Source of the DNA: Cryptomeria japonica
Lineage: Eukaryota > Streptophyta > Pinopsida > Cupressales > Cupressaceae
Reading direction: 5' to 3'
NCBI RefSeq assembly: GCF_030272615.1
Contig: NC_081412.1
Coordinates: 541,774,335-541,838,334 of the forward strand
DNA: 64,000 nucleotides
The position numbers and the translations under genes are program-made. Shown one piece after another: positions 25,616-37,440 of this stretch (its first letter is position 1; every line of letters begins with the position of its first letter). The notes below the pieces were generated by a model. That model saw only the letters and a program-made list of their open reading frames with translations, was not told where the DNA came from and searched no databases.

Positions 25616-26266
25616 TTGAAAAAAAAAAAGGTGAAAAAAAAAAAAGGGGAGATTTGTTTCTTTTTAAGAAAAAAAAATTTTTTGGGAAAGTTTTTTTTGG
25701 GGTTTGTGGGTACCGCAGGGTACCGGACTGACAGGCTTGTCAGACCTGTCAGTCCGGCCCCTGCGGCCCCCGCCGGCGGCCCCTCCGTCCTTTTCCGGAC
25801 ACCGCCGCTGTTCCTCCGGCTCCCGCCGCCCACGATCTTCCTCCGCCGGCGAGTCTCCCGCCGCCAGCGAACTGCCCCCACCGGCCACCGCATATCGCCG
25901 CTTCGGCTCCCCGCCGGCCAGGTCCACCGTCTCCGCCTCCCTGCGCTGCCGCCGCCGACCAGTCACAGCCCGGCCGCCGCCTACCAGCACTGCCGGCAGC
26001 CCGGCTCCGTCCGCAGTTTTTTTCCGGCCGCCACCAGTGCGCCACCGGATCTCTGCTCCCTGGCCACCGGACCACCAACAGGCCACCAGACCCCTTTTTT
26101 GGGCCTTTTAAGGGGGTGTTTGGTTTTTTGGTCCTATCTTGGGCATACGGAGTCGAATTTTGGTGAACGAATAGGCGTCGGAAAGATGGTTCCGAGGCCG
26201 ACCTCATGGTGTTGGTACTTTATTCCAATTTTTCCGTTTGACTGTGTTTTTTTACAGTCAAAGTGA
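25616..26266 (+). other. GC-rich core of the inner element, no recognised protein
   Basis: A strongly GC-rich island (about 25725-26095) sits in an AT-rich element. It is preceded by A- and G-rich homopolymers and a perfect 13-bp hairpin (25723-25735 with 25745-25757, arm CCGGACTGACAGG, 9-nt loop). Open frames run through it on both strands (plus strand 25616-26266, minus strand several), rich in Pro, Ala, Ser and Arg. All of them are explained by the composition; none has a motif I recognise. It may be captured host sequence or a structured RNA region. Confidence 0.6.
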
Positions 26267-27248
26267 GGTCTCTTTTTTGCACTCCGGGAGACGTAGAATG
26301 AGCATCCGACCTCCGTTTTTCGAAAAATTTATATTTTCGGAAAGCGTGTTCTGTGTACTTTCCAGAAATATGAGTTTTTTTTCCAGATTCTGGTCCATGC
26401 ATATTTTATTCAGTTTTTTGCTTTTCAGCACTCTGGTGGATATCGTGGTTGTTTCAGGTCCTGGGATCTCTTTTCTGAGTAGGGTGTCTCTGTTTTGGTT
26501 CTCGTTTCTATTTCCAGTCTTCTTATCATTGTAGCTTGTAATTATGCAAACGCACTGAGATAAAGTGCCATCATACATTGTTTACTTGGAATCTTGCATA
26601 TCTTGTGTCTAGTTGTACATGCACTGTTGATCAAGTGCCATGAGGGGGTTGATGTTTGCCTTTGTTTGCCATCTTCCTTTGTCAAGTGAGTGTTCCTTCC
26701 ACGACATTCACCTCATGATGATGTGTCTCAGCACCTTTGATGTTCTTGGTTCTTCGTCATGCAGTTGTTTTTGGCTGTCCTTTTCAGTGTTCCTGTCCCT
26801 CTCCCACTTCCGCATTATGGGGAGGTTTATCCTGTTGGTTCTAATGCTTCCATGGTTCGATTGATCAGCTCTTCAGGCTTTGGTTTCTCATGCCATCTGC
26901 ATCTTCGATTTCAGTTGTTTTTGCCTTGTTTGCCTCCTGATTCGAGTAGTGTCATTTGAGGGCACTCATGCAGATTACAGTCTTCTCTACCTGGTCATGT
27001 TCTAGTTCAGTGGATGTTCTTCAGATCAGCAGTTATTCTTCGACAGAGTTTGCAGGGTCTTCATGCTTCAGTGATATTTTTTCCATCTCTTTTTGGAGTA
27101 GAGTTTTGTTCCCACGTGGTTTTCTCTATTTCTCCAGTTCATAGAGATTTCATTGTATTTGGGTACCTGATCAGGCCTTGTTGCCGGGACCCATCTTTAT
27201 TGCTTTCAGTAGTTGTTCTAGGTTTTAGCTTCTCCCTAAGTCTAGCTT

Positions 27249-27257
27249 AAGGGGGGG
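27249..27257 (+). promoter_or_regulatory. Polypurine tract of the inner element
   Basis: AAGGGGGGG lies immediately before the 3' LTR and is the expected plus-strand priming site. Confidence 0.88.
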
Positions 27258-27626
27258 TGTTAGAGTATTCGGGTATTTACTTGATTAATTAAACATTCTT
27301 TGTTTAATTATTTAAGTTCCCTTTATCTCTATTACACTTAAGCTAACTTTAGGTGCATATAATTAATTGTTTTAATTAATTATTATGTGCAAACCTAGGT
27401 TTTCCCTTTTTAGGGTTTCTTGACCTATTAAAGGTTGAGTTCTTTCTTTTCATTGTACGAATCACATTACATATTTTTGTGAATATTGAGCTCTCTCTTT
27501 TTGAGCATATTCTCTGTGTTTTGTATGTTCTTCAGATTTTGCTTCATTGCTTCTCCTTGTAACAGGTTATTCAGCTTGCAGAAGATCTTCAGGCTCCTGT
27601 GGTGTTGTATTTTCTCAACTCCTATA
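27258..27626 (+). repeat. 3' LTR of the inner element
   Basis: Same 369 bp as the 5' LTR with no difference that I could find. It is followed directly by the TGTCA duplication. Confidence 0.95.
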
Positions 27627-27631
27627 TGTCA

Positions 27632-28836
27632 GGTGTACCCAAATTGATTTCTTCGGTCATTTCCACGAGCAATGTTGATTTATCCTGACTTGATAGGGGT
27701 ATGTCCACTCTTCCACCTTTGGGCTCCTCAAAGAGGTTTTCACCTGCAGGTACGTCTTTTATTTTTACTTTTGTATGATCAGAGAGTGCCTTACGGTTTT
27801 CACTCAAAGATCTATTCTTTTGATTTTTTACTGTTTCTTTTCTTTTTTCATTTTGATGACTGGAAGATGGAGTTGACTCCCCAAAATATGTTGTGGAATC
27901 TAGGTCAATAGCAAATCCTGCCTTATGATCACCTTGTGGTATGCCTTCCCGTAGTCTAAGGAATTCTACAATTGCTTCGTCATTTTGAAAATAGTCCAAT
28001 GTGAGTGGTTCTTGTTGGTCATGTTGGATAAGCTGGGGATAGATGAGGGGCATGTCATCATCAGTTTTCAGGAGAGAGAGGGTTGATATGGTAAAGATGT
28101 AAACATCTGTGGTATCACTATTCGAACTGCTTGTATCTGATTCGAAGCTTAGATCCCAGAATGACTCTATCCAAGCATTAGGACATGTTTTAGGAAGAGG
28201 AGTTATTTCATATTTGTCTTCCATAGGCAAATTATCAGGGTCAAGGAAAATATTGTCAAGGGCATAGGAGCTAGAAGAAAAAGAACTCCACTCCCATTCA
28301 TTGGAATCAGTTTCGGGTCGGGTATCCTCAGGTGTTATTTCATCATTAGAGTCATGCCCTTTTCCACACATGGTCACTTTGGTAGATGAGGATCCAATTC
28401 GCAATGGTACAAAACCTAACCCTAAAGTTGGAGGTCGCATCTTGGGTATAACAGGTTCTAGCCTTCCATTGTTGTTCAGGCCTAAGCCACTACAGCCGTC
28501 ATATCCTTTCTTTTGCAGCATAGTGAATCCTTTGCCGTACTGTTCCACTGGCAACCTGACAGGTGGGGTCTCAGTTGGATCTTTGTAAAGCCAATCTATG
28601 ATATCATCATCTAAAGTTTCTTTGTCAAGTTCACCCCATCTTGTAAATGTAGTGGGAGGCTGATATTGAATAACGACCTTAGGTTCCTTTTGCAATAAAT
28701 GCGGTTTGCCATATGATTTTGGAGATATTGGTAAATTCCCAATGAGGAATGTTTGATCCATTGAATATTCTCCACATCCTTGGTCTTGTATCTTCAATTT
28801 TCCTTTGACAGCATCTAACAATTCATTAGGATCCAC
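27632..28836 (-). mobile_element. Tat polyprotein segment with a G-patch-like motif
   Basis: This minus-strand segment lies between protease and RT of the Tat element. Its middle part reads GKGFTMLQKKGYDGCSGLGL, then NNNGRLEPV, then PTLGLGF. This fits the G-patch pattern (aromatic, hydrophobic and regularly spaced glycines), an RNA-binding module known after the protease of some retroviruses and in plant gypsy polyproteins. The remainder is acidic and serine-rich without known domains. It is part of the fossil element. Confidence 0.75.
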
Positions 28837-28875
28837 ATAACTATGTGATTTGGCCTCTCTATTGACTAGGACTTG

Positions 28876-31800
28876 CTACTGAGGGGTATCCTTTAGAGTA
28901 GCACAAAATTGAAATGGATTAGGATCTCCTTGAATTGTTATCTCAGTTCCATTGTAAGGATATTTTAAACATTGATGATAGGTGGATGGAACTGCTTTCA
29001 TTGCATGGATCCATGGACGGCCAAGAATCATATTGTAAGGGAGATCAAGGTCCAAGACTTGCAAGAAAGTGTTTTCTGTCACTGGACCGACTTTGATAGG
29101 CAATGTAATTATCCCTTTGGATGGGCGCTCAACATCATCATATGCTTTGATTGTTATTCTTTTGGAAGCATCAATGTCATTTTCTGTATAACCAAGGCCA
29201 ATGACCACTCTCAAGGTACAAATATTAAGACCCGCTCCGCCCTCTATCAAGACTCGTCGGATTTTGCAATTATGGACAAAGACTTCAAGGTGTAAAGGAT
29301 CATTATGAGGGAGCTTATCAGGTGAGATATCATTATCAGAAAATGCGACATATTGGGAAATAGCTAGATGTCCAATCCGGGCTTGAAATTGGTCAACATC
29401 AATATCTGTCGGGACAGTGGACTCAATTAAAGATTTATCCAGGATTGCACGATGCATGGGGGACATTTTCAACAACTCAAGGATTGATATTTGTGCAGGT
29501 GTCTTTCCTAGATGCTCCAAGAGATTATACTGACTTGCAGGAGTTGGTTTGGAAGGAGCTGCAGGAGCTCCTTTTAGGACTATTTTAGATCGACGAGTGG
29601 TAACTGTGCAAGAAGGATCTCGTCCCTTTATTCTTAGGGTGGAAACATACTCATTTGACACGCGAAAACAATTGATGACATTGTTATAACCAGTATTTGC
29701 ATAATTTGTTGTTTGGGTAGAGTTTGAAGAAGATGCTTTACCCTTGTCATGATCAAGCAAAGGAGTTTTGAAAATAGTATGATCAGTGTTAGAGGTCGCA
29801 TGGGGTGGATCTACCTCAATTACTCCTTGCTCTAAAAAATCTTGAATCATATGTTTCAATTGAAAACATGACGCGGTTTTATGTCCTTTGGACAGATGAT
29901 ACTCATAGTATGCATTATCATTCCACCAATGCAGTTTTACCACTGGTTCTGCCTTGATATCTAGTAGCTTAATAAATTTTGCTTGTATTAATTGTTTCAT
30001 TACCGACTCAATAGGCTCTCCCAATGGTGTAAATTGTCGAGGAGGCCCATCCCTTGATCGGAAAGGTTTGCGCTGCTGGCTTTGGAGCTGGCCTTGTTGT
30101 TGATTATATTGTTGAAGATGTCGTTGGTATTGCGGCTGTTGAGTAACATTGCTCGCTGGTGTTCGATTTTGTTCCATAGTTGACATATTAGGAACACTCA
30201 ATTTCTTGATCGTGAATGGGGGTTGATTTGTATTCACCGCTCTTGCATCAACAACTCCATCATTAGTGACATTCTTGTTCTTATACCAAAATCTATTTCT
30301 GTCCCCTGAATTGTTCATGTTGTCACTGTCTTTGTTAAGCTTAATGATTCCTTTAGCTACAAGAGCAGTTTCAATGTTCATCCCTTTCTTAATGAGTTTC
30401 TCTATAGTACTGGGACTTTTCAATTTTAGTTCATACATCATTTCTGGGACCAAATTTTGGATAAACAGATTCACTTGTTGTTCTTCAGGTATATCTAGGG
30501 AAGAACGACTATACAAGCTTCGCCATCGTTGCAAGAAAGTCACTAATGGTTCACCTTGCTTTTGCTTGGTGTTGCATAAATATGACATGGTCACGTCACT
30601 GTCGATGTTGAATGCAAAGTGAGATATAAACTTTTGAGCCAATTCAGACCAAGTCTTTATATTTCCTGGCAGATGCGAATACCAATGCATGGCTTGTCTC
30701 GTGAGACTTCGTGCAAATAATCACATTAAATATGTCTCCTCATAACTCACTTCAGTACATGCCGCGAAAAATGCTCAAATGTGATCTTTTGGATTGCCAT
30801 TCCCTTTATATTTCTCAAAATTAGGTGCCTCAAAATGTTTAGGGAATGGAGGCATGTATAAGCTCTTATCAAATGGATTAGGACACAAATCCTGATCTGT
30901 ATACAACTTCTTTGTTCCTTTAGTTTCTAATGTGTCAACTTGTCGTTGCAATTTCTCAAGTTGTTGCGCAATTGTATCAGATTTTGGAGGTCCATCATTA
31001 ATCCCGGTGAGTACTCTTTGTCGATACATCATATTTCCGATCGGTTGTTGATGCTCTAAAATGGCCATTTTTGGTGTCTCTGGTATATAATGTTCTTGGT
31101 ACATCTCTTGTTGTTGTGGTTGTGCCATGCCTTGATATCGACCTTGTTGTTGTGCTTCTTGTAGCCTAGGTTGATATTGCAATTGAGTATGTTGTTGATA
31201 TTGCACAGGCGCCAATTGCGGTTGTGAAGTATGATAGCTTGTTTGCCTTGGCACATATTGAGGCACATGTTGTTGATGCTGACGAATCGAAATTTGTTGA
31301 CTTTGTGCCAATTGTTGTCGCGGTGTATATCCCATCATTTGCAAAAAACTTTGTTTAGGTGGTTTTTGTTGTTTCTCCTTAAGATGGGGTATAGCACTTG
31401 CATTAACTTGCTGTGTTGTTTTTCCAATCCATTGTGATGGTTGCAAGTTTGCATTAACTTGTAATGGTGCCAAAGGCGCTGCAATTTGTTGTCGAATGCG
31501 ATATTGTTGTTGTTGTACATTGCTTGTTTGCACATTCGATTGTACCTTTTGTGTATTACTCAATTGTTGCAACAATTGTTGTTGGTGCAAACCACTATCC
31601 GTAGCTCTTTGTGTCACCATTATCGAAGGATCTGTCGCAATATTGTTTGGTAAATATATTGAGCTTAATGGGACATAAGAACTTTGTTGCATCGTGGAAT
31701 TGTTTTGGACATTGGTGATATTAGGCATTCCAGTCGTGAAGCTTTCTTGCATCTTAGATGTTGATCCAATTTTATGCATGTAAGGAACCACTTCTTGTTG

Positions 31801-32559
31801 AGGGATAGTTGTCAATATTTGCACGGTCTTCATTTGATCTTGTTGCATAGGTGTTGTGTTGAATAATGGACTATTTATTGTCTCAAATGGTGACTTTTGA
31901 GGAATATTCACTGTCAATGCTTTTGAAGCACGTTTACTCATCAAGGTAGGTTGATTTTCTTGTTGCATATTTCCTTCATTTGGATGCAGAGAGAAACTTA
32001 ACAGCTCACCACTTTGTTGTTTTTGCACATTGATTTGCTCACTTGAGGAGGTCACATTACTCATCATGTTAAGATATTTTTGTGGGAACATTTTAAAGAC
32101 CTTGTTCAAGAATTTATCCATCTTTTTCGTCATCTTAGGATCTTTAAGGAACATATCAACATCATCAGAAGCATCAGAATCGGATGAAGAATTTGGTTGG
32201 ACATTTGGATTCATTTCTTGTTGAATGCCTTGATCTGAACCAAATCCTTGTGAAAGAGTTTGTTCCTCATGTAATGTTTGAATTTCATGTTGCAGGTTTG
32301 GTTGATTCCAATTGAAAGGTGCACTTCCTCTTGGAGTTGGTGGAACACTCCCATGTCTTGGTTTCATAGGTACAAACACTGGTTCATATAATGGAGGTGG
32401 TCCAAGTTGAACCATTCCATATGGTGGTAATGATGTGTTTGATAAACCTTCAATTTGCACTGTTTGACTAGTTTGAAACTGCGAATTTGATATGTTGTCA
32501 ATGGGTTGATATGCTGGTTCACCCATCTTTTTAGATTTTGATCTTGTTTCAACAGGCAT
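28876..32559 (-). mobile_element. Tat gag and aspartic protease region
   Basis: The minus strand carries a long gag. Its first half is glutamine-rich and low-complexity, starting MPVETRSKSKKM, with PNFEKYKGNGNPKDHI at its end. The retrotransposon-gag core follows: MHWYSHLPGNIKTWSELAQK, FISHF and LVTFLQRWRSLY. Toward 28900-29400 is a retropepsin-like protease with LRIKGRDPSC upstream, then GGAGLNICTL and the flap-to-end motif MILGRPWIHAMKAVPSTYHQ. Gag of about 1000 residues is long but usual for Tat elements. It is a fossil with few breaks. Confidence 0.88.
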
Positions 32560-34635
32560 GTCACTTATGCAAATGCAATATTTTTGGAATCTTTCAAAGA
32601 CAATATATGATATGCAACTAAATGCAAACTAAATGAATGAGAATGCAATCTATGGCAAGAATGCAACCTATGTTTTTGGTTGTTTTTCAAGATTTTGACA
32701 AACTTTTTGAAATGCAGATCTAAAAGAGACCCTTAGGAAATTGAAATGATGTCTAGACCTCAAAGGACAAAAGGACCAAGTGACAAAAGGACAAATGACA
32801 AAGTCTCCCCTATATGCTTGGATACTAAGCTAGGTTTGACCAAATGACAATAATGACATAAAGAGAAAAGGTTTGATAAGGTCTAGACTTCTTAACAATG
32901 ACTTAGGGTTTATCAAAGATTTGGATTACTCAAGCATGACAAAACCTAATTTTTGACACTATATGCAAAGGGACAATTACTATGCAAATAACCCTAATAT
33001 GATATGATAATGACCTAAACTTAATGAAGAGACCTAGGGTATGCAAATATGAATGTATGACAATGATATGACTTTAATGCAAGAGGACACATGCAAATGG
33101 ATGACCCTTATTGATATGCAAAGGAGTATGACTTAGGTGAAACCTAACCTTGGTACTTGACAATGATTTTGCAAAATGCAAACCTAGGATGAACCTAAAT
33201 CTAAGTGACATGAATGTTGAGACAAGATTTTGGAAAATGTTTGACAACCATGTTTGAAGATGTTTTGACTTTGTTGAATGAAATGTTCTTATGCTTAACC
33301 TTGTTTTGAATCAATCTGTCTTGCTTTTGAAATGAGATGCAATTCAACTTTTGACAAGTAAAGAAGACAAGATATTTTAACATAGACTCAAGACAATCAT
33401 GCTCATTCACACATTTCTTATGGTAGGCAAGGACAGTAGGTACTTGAGAGGTAGACTCGTTATAAGATTCAAGGAGAATACATAGATGCTTGACCCCACG
33501 GGCTCCCCTCCATGGTACTCACTTCTCAGGGCAGCCAAGCATCAGTCCCCATGGAAATCTCCCCATGGCGAACTTAGTATCTCTTCCAAGTATCCGAACT
33601 TGTCCTTCTCAAGCAACTAGAAGGATTTTTGGCCTCTAAATACAAGGTGTTTAGTAAGGATTTCTGTTAAGTGTTACTCCTTGATGTCACACAAGCGTGA
33701 TTGAGACATTAAGCCCATCAAGATACCAAACAAATGTAGTCGCGCAAGCATGATTTAGACCGTGAGGTCCTACTTAGATGTTGATATGAGAAAGAGTTCA
33801 AGGGTCATCACTTCCCAAGTAACTGCAATTCCCACGTAACCCTTCCTTCAAAGCTTTCGCCCATCAGGTATTTGTTTATAGTGAGTTAGAATACCAAGGT
33901 ATTCTAGCCGTACTCACTTTGGGTCGTTCCCTTCTCACGATTATCACTTGCTTGCAAAAGCAAATGGTCGGGAAGGCAGGCCCTCTAAAGGTGACACACA
34001 ATCAAAAACATGAGCATGGTATTGAAGATCTGGATTTCTGATCACCCTAAGAAGGATGAGAGCATACTCTCCTACTCCAATGTCAAACTCGAAAATCAAA
34101 GCAAACATACATTCATTCCATCCTATTTAGAAATCACTAGGTGCCTAAATATTAATTGCAAACACAAAGTTTAGTTGTAGTCCAAGGCATCCTGCAAAAC
34201 CCAAGTCAGAAGTTTGATATGTTTAGTCTTTGACTATCAAACCTGCATAAAACGTGTTAGTAGTTTCATTTGTTGTCTTTGTCATGCGTATGCCAAGGTT
34301 CTGCACAGAGAATCAGTACTAACAAAACCAAAAAAGCAGAAACATAATGCAAAAGAAAACAATTTGTAAGTGAAAAACACTGTCTTTTACCTCTGTTTCT
34401 GGCCCTACACAGGCGCAGAATGTCTGACATAGGCGTAAAATGTTTGACACAGGTGCAGAATGTCCTTGACACAGGCGCAGAATGTCTGACACAGGCGCAA
34501 AATGCTTGACACGGGCGCAGAAGTTCCCAGAAAACACAACACTACCCTGTTTCTTGGGTTTTTGACTTGCAAATCATCTCAAAAGCACTCAAAAGCATGG
34601 TTAGGGGGTTAGTTCATGTCGGGTTCACCAATTAA
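32560..34635 (-). other. Leader of the Tat element with a small tandem repeat
   Basis: About 2 kb between gag and the 5' LTR has no recognised gene. A roughly 25-bp repeat around GACACAGGCGCAGAATGTCT occurs about five times at 34405-34520. The primer binding site candidate, minus strand TGGTGAACCCGACATGAA, is at 34613-34630, five bases from the LTR; I do not assign its tRNA. Confidence 0.75.
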
Positions 34636-36182
34636 TGTAGCTAGGAAATCGGAAATCATCAAAGCAAATCAATATTAGTCATAGCTCAATCACAAAAGCA
34701 GATTGCAATGATCAATCCTAACACACTCAATAAAGACATGAAAAGCAAAACATTCAAAGCTAAAATCTAAGCAAACCAAATGCAGATCTGAATGTCTCCT
34801 TCATGCGGCTCCATTGTCCTTTTTTCTTCTCCAAATAGCCTTTGTTTGTGGATCTCACCTTCAAGTGCAAAAAAACTAATGTGAAAGCAAGATTGACATT
34901 GGCACAAGAATACTCAAAGCGTGATTGATTCGACAAAGTAATTCAAACAAGTGATTATTAGCCGAGATTGAAGAAATTCATCCAATTTATAGACAAATTG
35001 GAGAAATGATCAAATTAGCATGAAGAGATTCGAATGGAAATTGCAAATCAATTATGTCAATTATGACAAATTTGCACTTTCTATGCAAAATTGATTGATT
35101 GATAATTTATAACAAATTTCTATGTCAAAAATTGATTGATTGTCAATTATGACAAATTATGACAAATTGAAATGTCATTCCCATGAAATTAGGAGGAAAA
35201 TAGGAGGAAATTGAATTAGAAATTAGGAAAATTAGAAAATTGGAAAATAGGAAATTAGGAAATTAGAAAATGAGGAAATAGGAATTTAGGAAATTAGAAA
35301 ATGAGGAAATAGGAATTTAGGAGAAATTTAGAAATTGATGAAAAATTAGGAAATTAGGAGAAATTAGGTAAATCAATTAATAACTTGTTATTTATTAATT
35401 AATTCACAAAAAGAGGAATAATTAGTTAGCCAATTAAATTAAACATTTAATTGTGACACAAAGACCTAGGATAAATAAATAAATTATTTAACCTAGAGGG
35501 GAAATGACAAACAAGGTTAAATGAATAAAATCATGAAACCCTAGAAGATGAATTAGAAATGCAAGGATGACAATTAGGTCTTGACAAAGGATAATTGATA
35601 TCGATTCGATTTGATCATGATTCTGACTTGATAAAAGACCAACGCTGACAAACGATTTGATTGATAAATGCGCCAATTGATGAGGAATAATGACTAATTG
35701 ACCCAAATTGAGAAAGACGACGATCGATGACAAATTGATCGCAAAATGACAAAATTGACAAGAAGACAAGGATCGATGACAAAATAGATCAATGACAAAA
35801 TAGATCACAAGACGACAAGATTAATGACAAATTGATCAAAGGACAAGAATCGACGACAAATCGATCGCATGATGACAAGATTGAAAAGAGGACAAAGCCC
35901 TAATTAGGATTGACGATGTCCAAAATGATGACAAATGAATACGCACATAGATGCGACAGGATAAGATTGACCGAAATCATGACAAATATTGTTGTCGACA
36001 AGACCAAATTCGAAAGCGAGATAAATGAAGAATGCAGAAGAAGGACTCGATGCCCGCAAATGTCAAAGACCAAGTGCGCAACATGGAAGAAATGTTAATG
36101 CGATGCAAAAACCCTAAAATAAGGCAATGCACAAATGTTAAAGTACGATTCCGCAAGCGTTGACCATTTTTAGGTGTCTATA
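34636..36182 (-). repeat. 5' LTR of the Tat element
   Basis: It is 1547 bp, aligned end to end with 17473-19019. About 30 differences were counted by eye, nearly all of them transitions. Its outer end abuts GTAAC at 36183-36187. Confidence 0.93.
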
Positions 36183-37435
36183 GTAACCACAAAAACAAAT
36201 ATGATAAACCGCAACAATACCAAATATAAGCAAATAGACAACACAACACACAACACCGAGATTTTGACGTGGAAAACCCGGTTAAGATAAAAACCATGGT
36301 GGGAACCAATCAGATGATGCTTTGCAATAGTATGTGAAAATATTACAATGGGGAATGCACATGCATTCAAGAACACTTCCTAGAGCTCACTGCTTACAAG
36401 ATAATGAACCGGAAGATTACAACTCTCAGGGAAGTCTCACTGACTTACAATAAGATTCAGACTACAATCTGGAAGGAATGAACTACAATAATAGCATCTC
36501 TAAATGCCTGATGACAGTTCTGATTAAGTATAATTGTTTGCTCTGCAACACCAACCTCTGCTCAATCACAATGCCGAAGGATGAATCACTTGTTCGCACA
36601 TACACCATGCTCTAATAATGTAGACAGGACTTTGACACTTAATTAACATGACTATATCACCTATTTATACAATTCATCAACCTTGACAACAAGGTCGGCT
36701 AAACCCCCAACTCACAATTACAAAATTACATAACATAATACAAAGATCGACCACCAGACCAATACAATGATTTACATGACATAGCATGGACCTAATTCAA
36801 ATCTCCAAACACGCAACACCACTAGAAATCATGCCAAGATCAACCGCAACATGCTACACCACCAAGAAAACAACATAACACGAAGAACATCACTGATTCA
36901 ACAAAATCACCAAAAAATCGCACAAGGATCAATGCGGATCATCAGGACAAATAGGAAACGATTAGGAAACACCAACAATCACGTTAGAATCATCAACAAC
37001 AACTGCACCAACACCACTTATCAAATATTCATCGATCAACATCTGAAACTCAAGAACACTCAAACAACAACAACTGTCACGAAGAAAGATAACTTGCAGA
37101 GCACCAAATCACGAACCATCTAAAATGAAGATACAAAAGATCATCTCAAACAATCTCCCAAAATCTCAGCACAAGATCTGATCACATCGGAATATACCAG
37201 AGGAAATACTAAACTCTGCAAAGCACTGATCATAAAAACTAACTGCAAAACCGGATCATCTGATATGATCAATTAAGCTTCCCGGATCACCAAAACCAAT
37301 ACAAAATAATATAATGATACAATAAATACTCCATATACCAAACCATGATCTCAATAAAACAATTTGCAATCACCAGAGCAAGAATATGTTGACATCAATG
37401 ACAACAACATATCCTAGCAACAACAATGTCCAACA
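36183..37435 (-). repeat. Copia 5' LTR, outer fragment
   Basis: The copia LTR continues here from the interrupted piece at 17402-17472. It matches 2213-3458 with many substitutions and ends AATGTCCAACA before the ATTAC duplication (37436-37440). Together the two fragments make about 1319 bp. Confidence 0.9.
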
Positions 37436-37440
37436 ATTAC

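Larger units (their letters stand above)
24916..27626 (+). mobile_element. Small coding-free LTR element (LARD/TRIM-like), youngest layer
   Basis: This is a 2711-bp plus-strand element with two 369-bp LTRs that I read as identical, a primer binding site at 25285, a polypurine tract ending at 27257 and a perfect TGTCA target duplication. No gag or pol is present in the 1973-bp interior, so it must have depended on proteins of another element; the initiator-tRNA primer site fits a copia or Tekay-type partner. Structurally it looks whole as a non-autonomous element. Identical LTRs imply a very recent insertion. It interrupts the Tat polyprotein between the G-patch and RT parts. Its length places it between TRIM (short) and LARD (long) classes. 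Confidence 0.93.
17473..36182 (-). mobile_element. Ty3/gypsy Tat-lineage LTR retrotransposon, nested in the copia 5' LTR, fossil
   Basis: The element spans 18.7 kb, or about 16.0 kb without the small LTR element inside it. Both LTRs are 1547 bp and the flanks are GTAAT and GTAAC, a 5-bp duplication with one C-to-T change. On the minus strand the order is 5' LTR, 2-kb leader, gag, protease, a G-patch-like segment, RT, RNase H, a second archaeal-type RNase H, integrase, 2.7 kb of non-coding DNA and 3' LTR. The second RNase H marks the Tat group (Tat, Ogre, Retand). The coding part is nearly whole, with roughly five breaks plus the insertion. I counted about 30 LTR differences (about 2 percent), so it is clearly younger than the copia element. 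Confidence 0.92.
2147..37435 (-). mobile_element. Ty1/copia LTR retrotransposon (outer layer), fossil
   Basis: A minus-strand copia element spans 35.3 kb only because other elements sit inside it; its own DNA is about 7.2 kb. Parts in element order are: 5' LTR (37435 down to 36183, then 17472-17402), primer binding site (17388-17399), gag (about 17360-16190), integrase (about 15950-14850), RT and RNase H (about 5220-3770), polypurine tract (3459-3470) and 3' LTR (3458-2147). The integrase-before-RT order defines Ty1/copia; I do not assign a lineage. Flanking ATTAC duplications match perfectly. Beyond the two large insertions it is broken in roughly ten places. The LTRs differ by my rough estimate of 8-10 percent, so it is the oldest LTR element of the nest. 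Confidence 0.92.

Noticed and set aside
25616-26266. 216-residue proline-rich frame as a gene of the small LTR element
   Set aside because: Comparable frames run through the same GC-rich island on both strands and no domain is recognisable.
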